Assembly (NCBI GenBank): GCA_050290865.1 | Contig: JBNKIW010000002.1 | Coordinates: 1 to 64,000 of the forward strand | Direction: 5' to 3' | Length of the DNA: 64,000 bases | DNA from: JARRLC01 sp050290865 | GTDB lineage: Bacteria; Pseudomonadota; Alphaproteobacteria; Rhizobiales; Rhodomicrobiaceae | Notes under the pieces: generated by a model | Told to the model about the DNA's origin: nothing | The model's database searches: none | The model's input: only the letters and a program-made list of their open reading frames with translations | Program-made: the position numbers and the translations under genes | In this document: positions 8,849 to 17,849 of the stretch, in pieces | Numbering within the stretch: the stretch's first letter is position 1 | Layout: each line of letters begins with the position of its first letter

Positions 8849-9682
8849 ATGATGACCTTTTTGGAACGCCCCGCCCCGGCTTCAGACAGCAAGATCAAGC
8901 TTCACGGCCCGGAGGCCTTCGCAGGCATGCGCCGCGCAGGCCAGCTCGTCGCCGAGGCGCTGGACATGATCACTGAATATGTGCGGCCCGGCGTCACCAC
9001 GGAGCGGCTCGACGAACTCGTCATGGAATTCGCGCTGGCGCATAACGCCGTTCCGGCGCCGCTCAACTACCGCGGTTTCCCGAAGGCGATCTGCACCTCG
9101 GTCAACCATGTCGTCTGCCACGGCATTCCGGGGCCACGGCCTCTGCGCGACGGCGACATGGTCAATATCGACATCACCCTCATCGTGGACGGCTGGCACG
9201 GCGATTCGAGCCGCATGTACCCGGTCGGCGAGATTTCGCGGAAGGCCGAACGCCTGATCGAGGTGACTTACGAGGCGATGATGCGCGGCATCGCCGTGAT
9301 CCGGCCCGGCGCCTTCACCGGCGATATCGGCGATGCCATCCAGACCTATGCCGAGGGAGAGCGCTGCAGCGTCGTGCGCGATTTCTGCGGCCACGGCCTG
9401 GGGCGCACGTTCCACGACCGGCCGAACATCCTGCACTATGGCGAACGCGGCGAGGGTGTGCGGCTGGAGGCCGGCATGTTCTTTACCGTGGAACCGATGA
9501 TCAATCTGGGTAAGCCGCATGTGCTGATGCTGTCCGACGGCTGGACGGCGAAGACGCGCGACCGCTCGCTGTCGGCGCAGTTCGAGCACACGGTGGGCGT
9601 GACGGCGGCGGGCTGCGAGGTGTTCACCTATTCCCCGCGAGCCTGGCACAAGCCGCCCTATCACGGCGCGGTGCTGCGGTAG
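8849..9682 (+). CDS. map: Type I methionine aminopeptidase
   Basis: This metallopeptidase removes the initiator methionine from nascent proteins. All five metal ligands are visible: Asp in VNIDIT, Asp in WHGDSSRMY, His in CGHGLGRTFHD, Glu in FTVEPMI and Glu in QFEHTVGV; the substrate-binding histidine lies in VVCHGIPG. The 277-residue form begins at the double ATG at 8849 (MMTFLERPAP). The frame is open for 70 earlier codons without family similarity. An AGAGGA stretch lies about 11 bases upstream of the start. The length fits the family. Confidence 0.96.
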   Translation: MMTFLERPAPASDSKIKLHGPEAFAGMRRAGQLVAEALDMITEYVRPGVTTERLDELVMEFALAHNAVPAPLNYRGFPKAICTSVNHVVCHGIPGPRPLRDGDMVNIDITLIVDGWHGDSSRMYPVGEISRKAERLIEVTYEAMMRGIAVIRPGAFTGDIGDAIQTYAEGERCSVVRDFCGHGLGRTFHDRPNILHYGERGEGVRLEAGMFFTVEPMINLGKPHVLMLSDGWTAKTRDRSLSAQFEHTVGVTAAGCEVFTYSPRAWHKPPYHGAVLR

Positions 9683-9736
9683 ACAACATCAACGCAGTTC
9701 CGTCACCCGCGAAGATCGATTTCCGCGTGAGGACGT

Positions 9737-11719
9737 CTATCTCCATCCCGGAAATGTGAAGGGCTCCGTCGGCCTCGGCTTCGGCTTCGCCTTGGCGTTG
9801 AATTCGGCCAATTTCTTGTCAGCGTCCTTGGTGTAACGGCCTTGCGGAAAAGCCTTCAGATAGGCGGCATAGGACACGCGGGTGTTGTCCTTCCGTGCCT
9901 TGGCCCAGGCCGCTTCGTCGCGCTTGCGCTCACGCTCCGCGCGCAGCCGCGCACGCAGCCGCGCGATCCGCTCCTTCGCGCGACGGGCATGCGGACCTTT
10001 GGGGTAGGCGCGCAGATACACCTTGAAGGCTTTTTCCGTCCCCTTCTTCGACGCCGTGTTCCAGGCTGCCTGTTCAGCCCTCAGCGCGTCGCCGACGATG
10101 ATTTTCGTGAGCTTGATCCTTGCCTGCCTGATTTCGGCATCGTCTCGCCCATCGGTTCCCTGCAGGAACTCGGCGAGCTGGTCGGCATCTTCCAGCGCGG
10201 CGATCAGGCTTCGCAGGCGCGCGCGTGCTTCCTTGGCGGGGGGCGCGTCGGGATATTGAACGAGAAAACCGTGAAGGGAGAGGAGGTCATTGGAGTAGCG
10301 CAGGTCGAGCCATGCCTGCTCCCAGCCTTCTTCGTCCGTTTGCGCGGCAGCCTCCGGTTCCGCCCGGGCCGCGGTGTCTGCGCTGTCGGGTGTCTCAGCC
10401 GGTGCGTCCGTCGCCGCGGCCGTTTCGTCTTCCTTCGCGCCGTCGGGCTGCGAAGCGCTGACTTCCCGCTCGCCTGCAGGCTCAGTTTCGTCCGTAGCCG
10501 CCTCATCGGCGGGCTTGGCATCGGCTTTCGCCGTCTCCCCAGAACGCGCAGCGCCGTCGGTTCTCGCGCTCTCTTCGCCCGCAGGCCTGGTAACCGCGGT
10601 TTCGGGCGTCGAGGAGGGGGCCTGCTCGAAGGCCGCAACGGCGTCGCGCTCTTTCGAGACAGCTGCCGTGTTCAGGATTTCGGAGGTGTCGGATGGCGCG
10701 GGCGTGGCAGCGTCGTCCTTCGCCGGTCCCGTCCCGGGTCCCGCCTTCGCCTTCATCGCCGGGGCAATGGCCGACGGGTCGCTTGGCGGCTCTTCCGCCC
10801 TGCCCTCCTGCCCCAGCCCGCTGCCGGCGGCGGCTGACTGCGCCAGATCGTCGCGGACAGAGGTCATCTGGTCCGGCACCTCACCATCCGGTTGGCGCGG
10901 CATCAGCCAGTAGGACACGCCGCCCGCCACAAGGATGGCAACGGCTAACGATACCGCGATGCCCATGCGCTGCCGCCGCCGCGCCCGTTGCCGGTCCTGC
11001 TCCGCCTCTTCCTCCAGGTACCGCAGCCTTTGGTAGGCGTCGTTGATCTTGCGGAATCGCAGCTCCGCCTCGGTATCACCTGGATTGAGATCGGGATGCA
11101 GCTTCTTGACGAGGGTTCGATAGGCCGCCCTCACCTCCTCCGGCGAGGCATCGTCCTGCAAACCGAGGACCGTGTAGGCATCCTCGTCATCGACTCGATC
11201 CGCGGCGGCGAAGCTCTCGAAATCGTCCTCATCGTCGTCAACCACTTCCGGAAACCACTCCGCCGGCGGCACCAGTGCGGCGGGGAGCAGAGTGGTCGCG
11301 TCGCCATAAGCCTGCTGCACCTGCCTTGGCGTGAGATTCCGCACGTTTTGTAGGCTGGCGCCGATGAGCACCGCGGCATCTAGGCTCGCGCCGGCGAGGT
11401 CGGCATTGTCGAGAATGGCGTCCGTCAGATCGGTGCGGACGAGCCGGACACGATCGAGCCGCGCATGCGTGAGATCGGCGCCGATGAGACTGGCGCCACC
11501 GAGATCGGCCCCGGTCAGCGTGGCGAAGCGCAACATCGCGCCTTCCAGGTTCGCCCCGCTCAGATCGATGGGGCCGCCCGTGCTGGGTCCGAATTGCCGT
11601 TGACTGAGCGGGAGTTCGGCGCGGACAAGATCGGGGACGAGTCCCGGATTGCTGTCGCGCCAAGCGTTCCACGCCGCAGGGCCCTCTAACAGCTTCGCGA
11701 GATGTTCGGCATCCGCCAT
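9737..11719 (-). CDS. Pentapeptide-repeat, DnaJ-domain, membrane-anchored fusion protein
   Basis: This 660-residue protein combines modules rarely seen together. Residues 50-125 are pentapeptide repeats (ADLGGASLIGADL and similar), forming a right-handed beta helix. Residues 180-238 form a J domain with the HPD motif at 208-210, which should stimulate an Hsp70 ATPase. A basic stretch (243-251) precedes one transmembrane helix (about 252-274), placing the J domain in the cytoplasm. Residues 275-460 are Ala/Glu/Pro-rich and disordered. The C-terminal 190 residues hold three units with the pattern AW-x2-A, then YL or FL, then YP-x-G or FP-x-G, of a TPR-like kind, in the periplasm. A GGAGGGG box precedes the ATG. 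It could couple DnaK to an envelope process. The function is unknown. Confidence 0.85.
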   Translation of the reverse strand: MADAEHLAKLLEGPAAWNAWRDSNPGLVPDLVRAELPLSQRQFGPSTGGPIDLSGANLEGAMLRFATLTGADLGGASLIGADLTHARLDRVRLVRTDLTDAILDNADLAGASLDAAVLIGASLQNVRNLTPRQVQQAYGDATTLLPAALVPPAEWFPEVVDDDEDDFESFAAADRVDDEDAYTVLGLQDDASPEEVRAAYRTLVKKLHPDLNPGDTEAELRFRKINDAYQRLRYLEEEAEQDRQRARRRQRMGIAVSLAVAILVAGGVSYWLMPRQPDGEVPDQMTSVRDDLAQSAAAGSGLGQEGRAEEPPSDPSAIAPAMKAKAGPGTGPAKDDAATPAPSDTSEILNTAAVSKERDAVAAFEQAPSSTPETAVTRPAGEESARTDGAARSGETAKADAKPADEAATDETEPAGEREVSASQPDGAKEDETAAATDAPAETPDSADTAARAEPEAAAQTDEEGWEQAWLDLRYSNDLLSLHGFLVQYPDAPPAKEARARLRSLIAALEDADQLAEFLQGTDGRDDAEIRQARIKLTKIIVGDALRAEQAAWNTASKKGTEKAFKVYLRAYPKGPHARRAKERIARLRARLRAERERKRDEAAWAKARKDNTRVSYAAYLKAFPQGRYTKDADKKLAEFNAKAKPKPRPTEPFTFPGWR

Positions 11720-12226
11720 CTCACCCCTCCATCACTGAAGCGGCCTCATGGCTGCGCGACATCACACGGCACCTAATGGAGCTCACCCGAAACCAGTTCA
11801 TTCCCCCCCGGATGCCCTCTTCCGGTAATACGTCCCTCTGCGGCGGGACAGCCGACCCCAAACGCCCCATGATACCCTCCAGAACCGGGCACGTTCAAGA
11901 TCATAAGGTCTAAGTATTTTCCCTGCGCCTGTTTGGCCAGTCATGTGGCAAAACAGCACGGGTGCTTCTCAACGGTGGATCACAGACGATTTTATACATA
12001 ATCCGCTATGCCGGTCCAATTGCCCGGCCGGGAAAGGTTAAGGACGCTTGACCCGGGGGCGCCGCATGCGCCTAATACAGCGTCGAACGCGTGTTCCGCA
12101 TCCGTCAATACGGCACATTGCGTATCTTATGCCGCAACCCGCGTCTCCTTCGAACACCAACTGCGTCTCACGCGGAATCCATGTGTTAGGAGTGAGACGG
12201 GGAGCATTTCATCCGAGGAGCGCATT
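11720..12226. other. Divergent intergenic region, long leader of ispB
   Basis: This 507-base gap separates the minus-strand fusion gene from ispB. It holds no supported gene. A 45-codon frame at 11776 has no ribosome binding site or recognisable motif. A candidate promoter for ispB is listed separately at 12048-12078. Confidence 0.6.
12048..12078 (+). promoter_or_regulatory. Candidate ispB promoter
   Basis: TTGACC at 12048-12053 and CTAATA at 12072-12077 (or TAATAC one base later) are 18-19 bases apart. This would give a leader of about 140 bases before the TTG start. The similarity to consensus is good, the spacing slightly long. Confidence 0.4.
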
Positions 12227-13240
12227 TTGCACGTGATCACGCCGGAGGAACACGGAACCGAGGACAAACTCAAGCCCTTGGTGGCGCTGGTCGGTGACGA
12301 GATGGGGCAGGTCAACCGGATCATCCTCGAAAAGGCGCGCTCCGACGTCGACATGATCCCCGAATTGGCTCGGCATCTCATCGATTCAGGCGGGAAGCGT
12401 ATGCGGCCGATGCTCACCATCGCCGCCTCCAAGCTTTGCGGTTATGGCGGCGGTGACGGGCATGTGCAACTCGCCGCATGCGTGGAGTTCATGCACACGG
12501 CCACGCTGCTGCACGACGACGTCGTGGACGAGAGCGACCTGAGGCGCGGAAAGGTGGCGGCGCGTCTCCTTTGGGGCAACGAGGCAAGCGTGCTCGTCGG
12601 CGATTTCCTCCTGGGGCAGGCGTTCAAAATGATGGTCGATGTCGGATCGATGGGCGCTCTGCGCGTGCTCTCGAATGCCGCAGCGGTCATCGCCGAGGGC
12701 GAGGTGATGCAGATCGCCGTCTCCAAGAACACCGCGACGACCGAGGAGGAATACCTCGCCGTGATCCGCGCCAAGACCGCAGCTCTGTTTTCCGCGGCAG
12801 CGGAGGTCGGCGCGATCATCGCCGGGCGCCCAGAGGCGGAGCAGGCGGCATTGAGCGCCTTCGGGATGAATCTGGGCCTCGCTTTCCAACTCGTGGACGA
12901 CGCGCTCGACTATTCCGGCGAGCAGGCCAAGCTGGGTAAGACCGTCGGCGACGATTTCCGCGAGGGCAAGATTACGCTGCCGGTGGTCCTGGCGTTTCAG
13001 CGTGGCGATGAAGAGGAACGGGCTTTCTGGCACCGGACCATGGAAGGCGGCGAACCGGCGGACGCCGATCTTGAGCACGCTATCGCCCTCATGAAGGAGC
13101 GCGGCGCTCTCGCCGATACCATCGCCCGCGCCCGGCATTATGGAGCGCTCGCCAGCGAGGCGATGGCGGTCTTCCCGGCGAGCCCGGAGAAGTCGGCGAT
13201 GCTCGACGCAGTGGAATTCTGTATCGCGCGCGTCCATTAG
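12227..13240 (+). CDS. ispB: All-trans polyprenyl (octaprenyl-type) diphosphate synthase
   Basis: The enzyme elongates farnesyl diphosphate with isopentenyl units to make the ubiquinone side chain. The first Asp-rich motif LLHDDVVDESDLRR and the second LVDDALDY are both complete, and the GGKRMRP substrate loop is present. A small residue (Ala) five positions before the first motif fits long-chain products. I place the start at TTG 12227, because GAGGAG lies 6 bases upstream and the earlier open frame has no family similarity; this gives 337 residues, normal for the family. A GTG two codons later is an alternative. Whether the product is C40 or C50 cannot be read from sequence. A decaprenyl synthase is equally possible in this group. 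Confidence 0.93.
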   Translation: MHVITPEEHGTEDKLKPLVALVGDEMGQVNRIILEKARSDVDMIPELARHLIDSGGKRMRPMLTIAASKLCGYGGGDGHVQLAACVEFMHTATLLHDDVVDESDLRRGKVAARLLWGNEASVLVGDFLLGQAFKMMVDVGSMGALRVLSNAAAVIAEGEVMQIAVSKNTATTEEEYLAVIRAKTAALFSAAAEVGAIIAGRPEAEQAALSAFGMNLGLAFQLVDDALDYSGEQAKLGKTVGDDFREGKITLPVVLAFQRGDEEERAFWHRTMEGGEPADADLEHAIALMKERGALADTIARARHYGALASEAMAVFPASPEKSAMLDAVEFCIARVH

Positions 13241-13424
13241 TACACCCCGCCGGAAATCCTGTGAGAGCGTGCAGCAAGCGGGGCTGGATTTCTTAGCGGA
13301 GGTGCTCTCCGGCAACCCCTTTGAAACGCCGCCGAAATAAGTTGACGCTGGAAATCGGGTTATATAGCGTTCATCACACATGCTGTTAAGAAGCATTTGC
13401 AACAACGGCCCGCGAGACGATCCC

Positions 13425-14444
13425 ATGCCCCACAGTCGCACGCTCGCCGCGATCCTCGGCGTTATCGCGTTTCTTGGCGCCGCACCTCGCCTTTCGGCGG
13501 AGGAAGTGAACCTCTATTCCGCCCGCAAGGAAGCTCTCATCAAGCCGCTCCTCGACCGCTTCACCAAGGAGACGGGGATCACCGTCAATCTCGTCACCAG
13601 CGGCGAGGACGCGATCCTGAAGCGCCTGGAGCGCGAGGGCGTCAACAGCCCCGCCGACCTCCTGTTGACGACCGACGCCGGGCGCCTTTTCCGCGCCAAG
13701 GCCGCGGGCGTCACCCAGCCCTTCGCTTCCCAGGCTGTCGAAGACGCCGTCCCGCCCCAGTACCGCGATCCCGAAAACCACTGGACCGGCCTCTCTCTGC
13801 GCGCCCGCCCGATCCTCTATGTCAAGGGCAGGGTGGCCCCCGAGAGCCTGTCCACCTACGAAGATCTGGCCGACCCGAAATGGAAGGGCCGTATCTGCAT
13901 CCGCTCATCGTCGAGTATCTACAACCAGTCGCTGGTCGCCTCGTTGATCGCGGCACACGGCATCGGCAAAACCGAGCAATGGGCCAGGGGCCTCGTCGCC
14001 AACCTCGCCATCCCGCCGAAAGGCGGCGACCGCGACCAGATCAGGGCCGCCGCCGCCGGGCAGTGCGATCTGGCGATCGCCAACACCTATTATCTCGCGG
14101 GCATGCTGGCCTCGCCCGGCCAGCGCGCGGCGGCGGAGAAAATGGCCGTGTTCTGGCCGAACCAGGGCGGCCGCGGCACCCATGTGAACATATCCGGCGC
14201 GGCGCTCACCAGATCGGCGAAAAACAAAAGCGCAGCCATGAAGCTCCTGGCGTTCCTCGTCTCACCCGAGGCCCAGGCGTGGTACGCGGAGGCCAACGGC
14301 GAGTATCCCGTGCGCGAGGGCGTGCCCGTAAGCGCGACGCTGCAGTCCTGGGGAACGTTCAAGCCTGACAGCGTCAACCTCGGCAAGCTGGGGGAGAACA
14401 ACGCCGACGCCGTCAAGTTGATGGACCGGGCGGGCTGGAAATAG
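13425..14444 (+). CDS. Fe(III) ABC transporter periplasmic binding protein
   Basis: The mature protein starts after a signal peptide (cleavage near LSA-EE, about residue 25) with VNLYSARKEALIKPLLDRF, the typical start of FutA/FbpA iron-binding proteins. The LLLTTDAGRLFRAK region and the tyrosine pair in NTYYLAG are characteristic; such tyrosines ligate ferric iron. The 339-residue form starts at ATG 13425; a start 15 codons earlier would lengthen the signal peptide. It is followed by the permease and ATPase genes. Iron regulation is expected, but no clear Fur, Irr or RirA site was seen. Confidence 0.9.
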   Translation: MPHSRTLAAILGVIAFLGAAPRLSAEEVNLYSARKEALIKPLLDRFTKETGITVNLVTSGEDAILKRLEREGVNSPADLLLTTDAGRLFRAKAAGVTQPFASQAVEDAVPPQYRDPENHWTGLSLRARPILYVKGRVAPESLSTYEDLADPKWKGRICIRSSSSIYNQSLVASLIAAHGIGKTEQWARGLVANLAIPPKGGDRDQIRAAAAGQCDLAIANTYYLAGMLASPGQRAAAEKMAVFWPNQGGRGTHVNISGAALTRSAKNKSAAMKLLAFLVSPEAQAWYAEANGEYPVREGVPVSATLQSWGTFKPDSVNLGKLGENNADAVKLMDRAGWK

Positions 14445-14482
14445 GATAGGGTTCTCGTAATCCCGGTTCCGGGGCGGAAATT

Positions 14483-14510
14483 GAGAGGCTCGCCCCCCGG
14501 CGGGCCTCTT
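14483..14510 (+). terminator. Intercistronic hairpin between binding protein and permease genes
   Basis: AGAGGC at 14484-14489 pairs with GCCTCT at 14504-14509, with an additional G-T pair at the base, followed by a pyrimidine tract. It may attenuate transcription or protect the upstream mRNA, keeping binding-protein levels above those of the permease. Confidence 0.35.
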
Positions 14511-14529
14511 CCTTCTCTCGCAGGCTTCC

Positions 14530-16224
14530 ATGGTCACGACCGCCTCCCGCCCTGCCTCCTGCTTACGTCTTCCCTCACTCAGAGGGGAGGGATGGGCTGC
14601 AGGCGTGGTCGCGATCGCCGTCCTGCTGGCGCTGCCGGTCCTCGTGGTGTTTGCCAATGTCTTTCTTCCCGCCGGGGACATCTGGGCGCATCTCGCCCGG
14701 ACCGTCCTCGCCGATTACATCGTCAATTCGCTGCTCCTCATGCTGGGCGTGGCGGCGGGAACCTTCATTGGCGGCGTGGGTTGCGCGTGGCTCGCCTCGA
14801 TGTGCCAGTTTCCCGGCCGCAGCTTTTTCGAATGGGCGCTGCTCCTGCCCATGGCCCTGCCCGCCTACATCATCGCCTACACCTATACGGGCCTCCTCGA
14901 TTTCGCCGGGCCGGTGCAAACGCTCATCCGCGAGACAAGCGGATGGGGCTACGGTGACTACTGGTTTCCGGAGGTGCGCTCGCTCGGCGGCGCCGTCGTC
15001 ATGCTGTCGCTGGTCCTGTTTCCCTACGTCTATCTGCTGACGCGGGCGGCGTTTCTCGATCAGTCGGTCTGCGTGCTCGATGTCAGCCGCACGCTCGGCA
15101 ACGGGCCGTGGCGCACCTTCCTCACCGTGGCCCTTCCGCTCGCACGCCCGGCCATCGCGGCGGGGCTGTCGCTGGCGCTCATGGAGACACTGGCCGATTA
15201 CGGCACGGTGAAGTATTTCGGTGTCGCCACCTTCACGACCGGCATTTTCCGCACATGGTACGGCCTGGACAGCGCCGTGGCCGCGTCGCAGCTTTCCGCC
15301 CTGCTCATGGTGTTCGTGCTGTCGCTCATCGTATTGGAGCGCGTGTCGCGGCGGAAAGCGCGCTTTCATCACACCAGCCAGCGCCATCAGGACATCCGGC
15401 GCCTGCGGCTCAGCGGCTGGCGGGCGGCGGCGGCCTTCGCCTTCTGCTTCCTCGCTGTCGCACTCGGCTTCCTCGTCCCCGCCGGCCAACTCATCTGGTG
15501 GAGCGTGACAGTAGCTGGAGACCAGATCGACGCCCGCTTCCTCAGCCTGGTGTGGAACACGGTGAAGCTCGGGGCGATGGCGGCGGTGCTCGCCGTGGCG
15601 CTGGCGTTGTTGCTGGGCTACGGGCAGCGGCTTCAGGCGCGGCAGAAGGTCGTGCGCATCGCGGTGCGGATGGCGGGCATGGGCTACGCGGTGCCGGGAA
15701 CGGTGATCGCCGTCGGCGTCATCATCCCCTTTGCGTGGTTCGACAACACGCTCGACGCTTTCATGCGCGCCCGTTTCGGCATCTCCACCGGCCTCGTTCT
15801 CAGCGGGACGCTGGCGGCGCTCCTCTTCGCCTATATGGTGCGCTTCCTCGCGCTGTCGCTGCAGACGGTGAACACCGGCCTCGCCCGCATCAAGCCTTCG
15901 CTCGACGAGGCGGCGCGGTCGCTGGGGCTGAAGCCGGCCGAAGTCGTGCGGCGCGTTCATCTGCCGATGCTGCGCGGTGCGCTGCTGACGGCGCTTCTGA
16001 TGGTCTTCGTCGATGTGCTGAAGGAACTCCCCGCCACGCTCATCCTGCGGCCCTTCAATTTCAACACGCTGGCGGTGCGCGCCTACGAACTGGCCTCGGA
16101 CGAGCGCCTCGCCGACGCCGCCCCGGCCTCGCTGGCCATCGTGATGGCGGGAATCGTGCCCGTGATCCTCCTCAGCCGCTCCATCACTCAGACCCGCGCC
16201 GTCAGGGAGGCCGCCGAAGGATGA
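14530..16224 (+). CDS. Fe(III) ABC transporter permease (FbpB-like, fused)
   Basis: The 564-residue protein has about 12 membrane segments, twice the usual number, because two permease halves are fused as in FbpB/AfuB iron permeases. Each half carries an EAA-type loop for docking the ATPase: LDVSRTLGNGPWRTFLTVALP in the first half and LDEAARSLGLKPAEVV in the second. The N-terminus before the first helix contains a short palindromic stretch (near 14570-14595) that resembles intergenic repeats, so a downstream start is possible. The stop overlaps the ATG of the ATPase gene by 4 bases. Confidence 0.92.
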   Translation: MVTTASRPASCLRLPSLRGEGWAAGVVAIAVLLALPVLVVFANVFLPAGDIWAHLARTVLADYIVNSLLLMLGVAAGTFIGGVGCAWLASMCQFPGRSFFEWALLLPMALPAYIIAYTYTGLLDFAGPVQTLIRETSGWGYGDYWFPEVRSLGGAVVMLSLVLFPYVYLLTRAAFLDQSVCVLDVSRTLGNGPWRTFLTVALPLARPAIAAGLSLALMETLADYGTVKYFGVATFTTGIFRTWYGLDSAVAASQLSALLMVFVLSLIVLERVSRRKARFHHTSQRHQDIRRLRLSGWRAAAAFAFCFLAVALGFLVPAGQLIWWSVTVAGDQIDARFLSLVWNTVKLGAMAAVLAVALALLLGYGQRLQARQKVVRIAVRMAGMGYAVPGTVIAVGVIIPFAWFDNTLDAFMRARFGISTGLVLSGTLAALLFAYMVRFLALSLQTVNTGLARIKPSLDEAARSLGLKPAEVVRRVHLPMLRGALLTALLMVFVDVLKELPATLILRPFNFNTLAVRAYELASDERLADAAPASLAIVMAGIVPVILLSRSITQTRAVREAAEG

Positions 16225-17270
16225 CGCCCCAACTGGAATTGCGGAACGTGTCGGTGGCCTATGACGGTGTCGCCGTGGTGTCGGGGGTCTCGCTCAGCCT
16301 GGCGAGAGGCGCGATCGGCTGCCTGCTCGGCCCCAGCGGCGGCGGGAAGACGAGCCTCCTGCGCGCGGTCGCCGGGTTCGAGCCGCTCGCGGTCGGGGAA
16401 ATCGCGCTGGCGGGAACCGTGGTGTCGCGCCCCGGCCGGACACAGCCGCCCGAGGCCCGCAATGTGGGCATGGTGTTCCAGGATTTCGCGCTGTTTCCGC
16501 ATCTGTCCGTGCGTGACAATATCGGTTTCGGGCTGCGCAAATGGGAGGCGGCCGAGCGTGAGAGGCGCGTCGCCGAGCTTCTCGCCCTCATCGGCCTGCC
16601 GGACGCCGCCAGCGCCTATCCGCACCATCTGTCGGGCGGCATGCAGCAGCGCGTGGCGCTGGCCCGCGCCATGGCGCCGCGCCCGGCGATCCTGCTGCTC
16701 GACGAGCCTTTTTCCAGCATCGACGCGGATTTGCGCGAACATCTCGCCGAAGAGGTGCGCGCCATGCTCCTGCAGAGCGGCATGACTGCGATTCTCGTCA
16801 CCCACGATCAGGCCGAGGCCTTCGCCACGGCCGACTGCATCGCCGTGCTGGGCGAAGGGCGCCTGCGCCAGTGGGACACCGCCTATCGCATCTATCATGA
16901 GCCCGCCGACCGCTTCGTCGCCAATTTCATCGGCATGGGCGCAATGCTCAGCGGCAAGCTACTGGAACCGGGGCATGTCCGGACGGAACTCGGCGATATG
17001 GCGGGCAGGACGCCGCCGAACGCTCAGCCCGGCGACTGCGTCTGCGTGCTGATCCGTCCGGACGATATCATCCACGACGATGACGCCCCCCTTCAGCTCG
17101 AAGTGGTGAAAAAGGTGTTTCGCGGCGCCAGCTACCTGTATTCGCTCCGCATTCCCGGCGGCACGGAGATCTATGCCCTCGTCCCCAGCCACCACGATCA
17201 TGCGGTCGGCGGCACCATCGGGGTGCGGCTAGCGCTGGACCACGTGGCCATCTTTCCGGGACCGGAATGA
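16221..17270 (+). CDS. Fe(III) ABC transporter ATP-binding protein
   Basis: This 349-residue ATPase drives the iron importer. It shows Walker A GPSGGGKTS (about 37-45), Q-loop VFQDFALFPHL, the signature LSGGMQQRVALARA, Walker B ILLLDEPFSSID and the switch histidine in VTHDQAEA. The C-terminal 110 residues form a TOBE-type regulatory domain (CVLIRPDDI), as in FbpC. Its ATG overlaps the permease stop codon (ATGA). Together with the two preceding genes it completes a ferric-iron uptake system. Confidence 0.94.
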   Translation: MTPQLELRNVSVAYDGVAVVSGVSLSLARGAIGCLLGPSGGGKTSLLRAVAGFEPLAVGEIALAGTVVSRPGRTQPPEARNVGMVFQDFALFPHLSVRDNIGFGLRKWEAAERERRVAELLALIGLPDAASAYPHHLSGGMQQRVALARAMAPRPAILLLDEPFSSIDADLREHLAEEVRAMLLQSGMTAILVTHDQAEAFATADCIAVLGEGRLRQWDTAYRIYHEPADRFVANFIGMGAMLSGKLLEPGHVRTELGDMAGRTPPNAQPGDCVCVLIRPDDIIHDDDAPLQLEVVKKVFRGASYLYSLRIPGGTEIYALVPSHHDHAVGGTIGVRLALDHVAIFPGPE

Positions 17271-17283
17271 CATGACCGGCAGA

Positions 17284-17808
17284 CTAAAGCTTGTAACCGC
17301 GCTTGGCCATTTCCTCGCGGATTTTCCGCTGGGCCTCGAGGCCGATCTGGCGGCCCCATTGCTGGCCGATCTTCATCCCTTCCGTAGCCAGTTCCGGCAA
17401 GGCGGCGACGAATTTCTGGCCGGGGCCCGTGCGGTAGAAGGCCGCCACGGCGCGCATTTCCTCAACCGTGAACCGGCGCGCGTAGAGAACCGCGATCTTG
17501 TCTATGACTTCCCCGGTGCGCCCCTTGAACTGCTTTTCGACCTCGTCCATGACCTCGTCCCTGGCCTTCTGCGCGTCGGGCCCCAGGGGCGGCATCATCG
17601 CCCTGAGCTGTTTGAGCATCATCGGCAGGATCGCCGCCATATTCCGGTCGGCCTTCGTGACCTTCAGCAGTTCCTTGGCAGCCTGCAACCGCGCCGGGTC
17701 AATCTGCGCAGCATTCCCGCCGGCTGTCTGCGCGTGAACCGCGGGCGCGGCGGCCGTTATCAACAGAAATGCACTCAATACTGCCGCGAGAAAGGCGGGC
17801 TTTTTCAT
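17284..17808 (-). CDS. DUF2059-family secreted protein
   Basis: The 174-residue protein has a signal peptide (cleavage near VHA-QT, about residue 27). The mature part is helical and matches the DUF2059 pattern: LYARRFTVEEMRAVAAFYRTGPGQKF, then a final amphipathic helix. These proteins are common in alphaproteobacterial envelopes, and the function is unknown. It ends 14 bases from the convergent ATPase gene. Confidence 0.8.
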   Translation of the reverse strand: MKKPAFLAAVLSAFLLITAAAPAVHAQTAGGNAAQIDPARLQAAKELLKVTKADRNMAAILPMMLKQLRAMMPPLGPDAQKARDEVMDEVEKQFKGRTGEVIDKIAVLYARRFTVEEMRAVAAFYRTGPGQKFVAALPELATEGMKIGQQWGRQIGLEAQRKIREEMAKRGYKL

Positions 17809-17849
17809 AATCTCATTCCTTCAATAGCGCGTGCAAATTGGTATACGGA

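Noticed and set aside
11776..11913. A 45-codon frame in the ispB leader region
   Set aside because: No ribosome binding site, no hydrophobic segment and no known motif.
13342..13370. TTGACG with TATATA upstream of the iron-binding protein gene
   Set aside because: The spacing is only 13 bases, or the -10 is poor at 17. It is too weak to call, and no Fur, Irr or RirA site was visible.
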